Positions 6,122 to 6,427 of a stretch of 6,427 nt of DNA are shown piece after piece; within the stretch, counting starts at the first letter, position 1, and every line of letters starts with the position of its first letter. The notes under the pieces were generated by a model. The model was given only the letters and a program-made list of their open reading frames with translations. It was not told the origin of the DNA and did no database searches. The DNA is from Clostridiales bacterium (GTDB lineage Bacteria; Bacillota; Clostridia; Lachnospirales; WQUN01), in contig JAISRJ010000270.1 in the NCBI GenBank assembly GCA_031273705.1, positions 1-6,427 on the forward strand. The letters run 5' to 3'. The position numbers and the translations under genes are program-made.

Positions 6122-6353
6122 ATTCTTGAGTGTATGGCATAAGTGCCATATGTCTTGCTCTTTTTATAGCGACAGTCAAAGCGCGCTGATGTTTAGCGCA
6201 ATTTCCGGTAATACGGCGCGGTAAGATCTTTCCGCGTTCGGAGATATAACGATTATGACTTTTACCAATCTCTTTATAGTCAATAACATTTATTTTATCG
6301 GCACAAAAAGTGCAAACGCGTTTCTTTCTGCGCCCACGTCTTTTTTGAATCAT
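6120..6353 (-). CDS. rpsR: Small ribosomal subunit protein bS18
   Basis: A 77-aa 30S subunit protein of normal length that binds 16S rRNA in the platform with S6. The basic N-terminus (QKRRGRRKKR) is followed by the conserved core YISERGKILPRRITGNCAKHQR. Cys14, Cys17, Cys52 and His55 form a CxxC...CxxH zinc site, so this is the zinc-containing (C+) form. The ATG start has a GAGGA ribosome binding site about 7 bases upstream. It follows the end of ssb by 54 bases, as in the conserved rpsF-ssb-rpsR operon, and its stop codon lies in the terminator stem. Confidence 0.98.
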   Translation of the reverse strand: MIQKRRGRRKKRVCTFCADKINVIDYKEIGKSHNRYISERGKILPRRITGNCAKHQRALTVAIKRARHMALMPYTQE

Positions 6354-6407
6354 ATATTTTCCTCATTTCTTAGAAATAAAATTATCGTTACTTAATAAAC
6401 CATAATT

Positions 6408-6427
6408 TTAAAATGGCAAATCATCAT
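6408..6427 (-). CDS. ssb: Single-stranded DNA-binding protein, last five codons
   Basis: Read leftward from the window edge, the - strand encodes Asp-Asp-Leu-Pro-Phe followed by TAA (6408-6410). DDLPF is the acidic C-terminal tip of SSB, which recruits replication and repair partners such as the clamp loader and RecQ-type helicases. Its place directly upstream of rpsR is the conserved rpsF-ssb-rpsR order. Only five codons are visible, so the call rests on the tip motif plus position. Confidence 0.85.

Overview
The window is an ordinary stretch of a bacterial chromosome, most likely from an anaerobic member of the Bacillota (Clostridia). The reasons are a PyrK/PyrDB-type dihydroorotate dehydrogenase, a DUF6106-like membrane protein, a DUF1858 redox protein, strong GGAGG-like ribosome binding sites, frequent GTG/TTG starts and sigma-A-type promoters. 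The lineage is an inference from gene content. No phage, transposon, CRISPR or defence genes are present. No gene-free stretch exceeds about 140 bases.

Layout from left to right. Bases 1-540 hold the 3' end of a class III aminotransferase on the + strand. A bidirectional hairpin terminator at 562-593 separates it from everything else, which lies on the - strand and is transcribed right to left. In transcription order, the right edge carries the last five codons of ssb, then rpsR (S18), whose terminator overlaps its own stop codon. A well-formed promoter (TTTACA-N17-TACAAT, 6026-6054) then starts pyrK-pyrD-pyrE-purH. A DUF6106-like membrane protein gene, lepB (signal peptidase I) and a small DUF1858 gene follow. 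A second promoter with an embedded 16-bp perfect palindrome lies before pyrE. A third, whose -35 overlaps the purH stop codon, lies before the DUF6106-like gene.

Functionally, pyrK and pyrD encode the two subunits of NAD-dependent dihydroorotate dehydrogenase (dihydroorotate to orotate). pyrE makes OMP from orotate and PRPP. purH carries out the last two steps to IMP. The cluster therefore joins mid-pathway pyrimidine synthesis to the end of purine synthesis. The DUF6106-like/lepB pair looks like a membrane and secretion unit with its own promoter. The small DUF1858 gene is probably read through from lepB.

I found no convincing new biological system. The most interesting signals are regulatory: the palindrome-bearing promoter before pyrE-purH, the promoter embedded at the end of purH, and a possible but weak alternative pairing in the pyr leader. 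Several start codons are placed by ribosome-binding-site spacing and differ from the longest possible reading frame.
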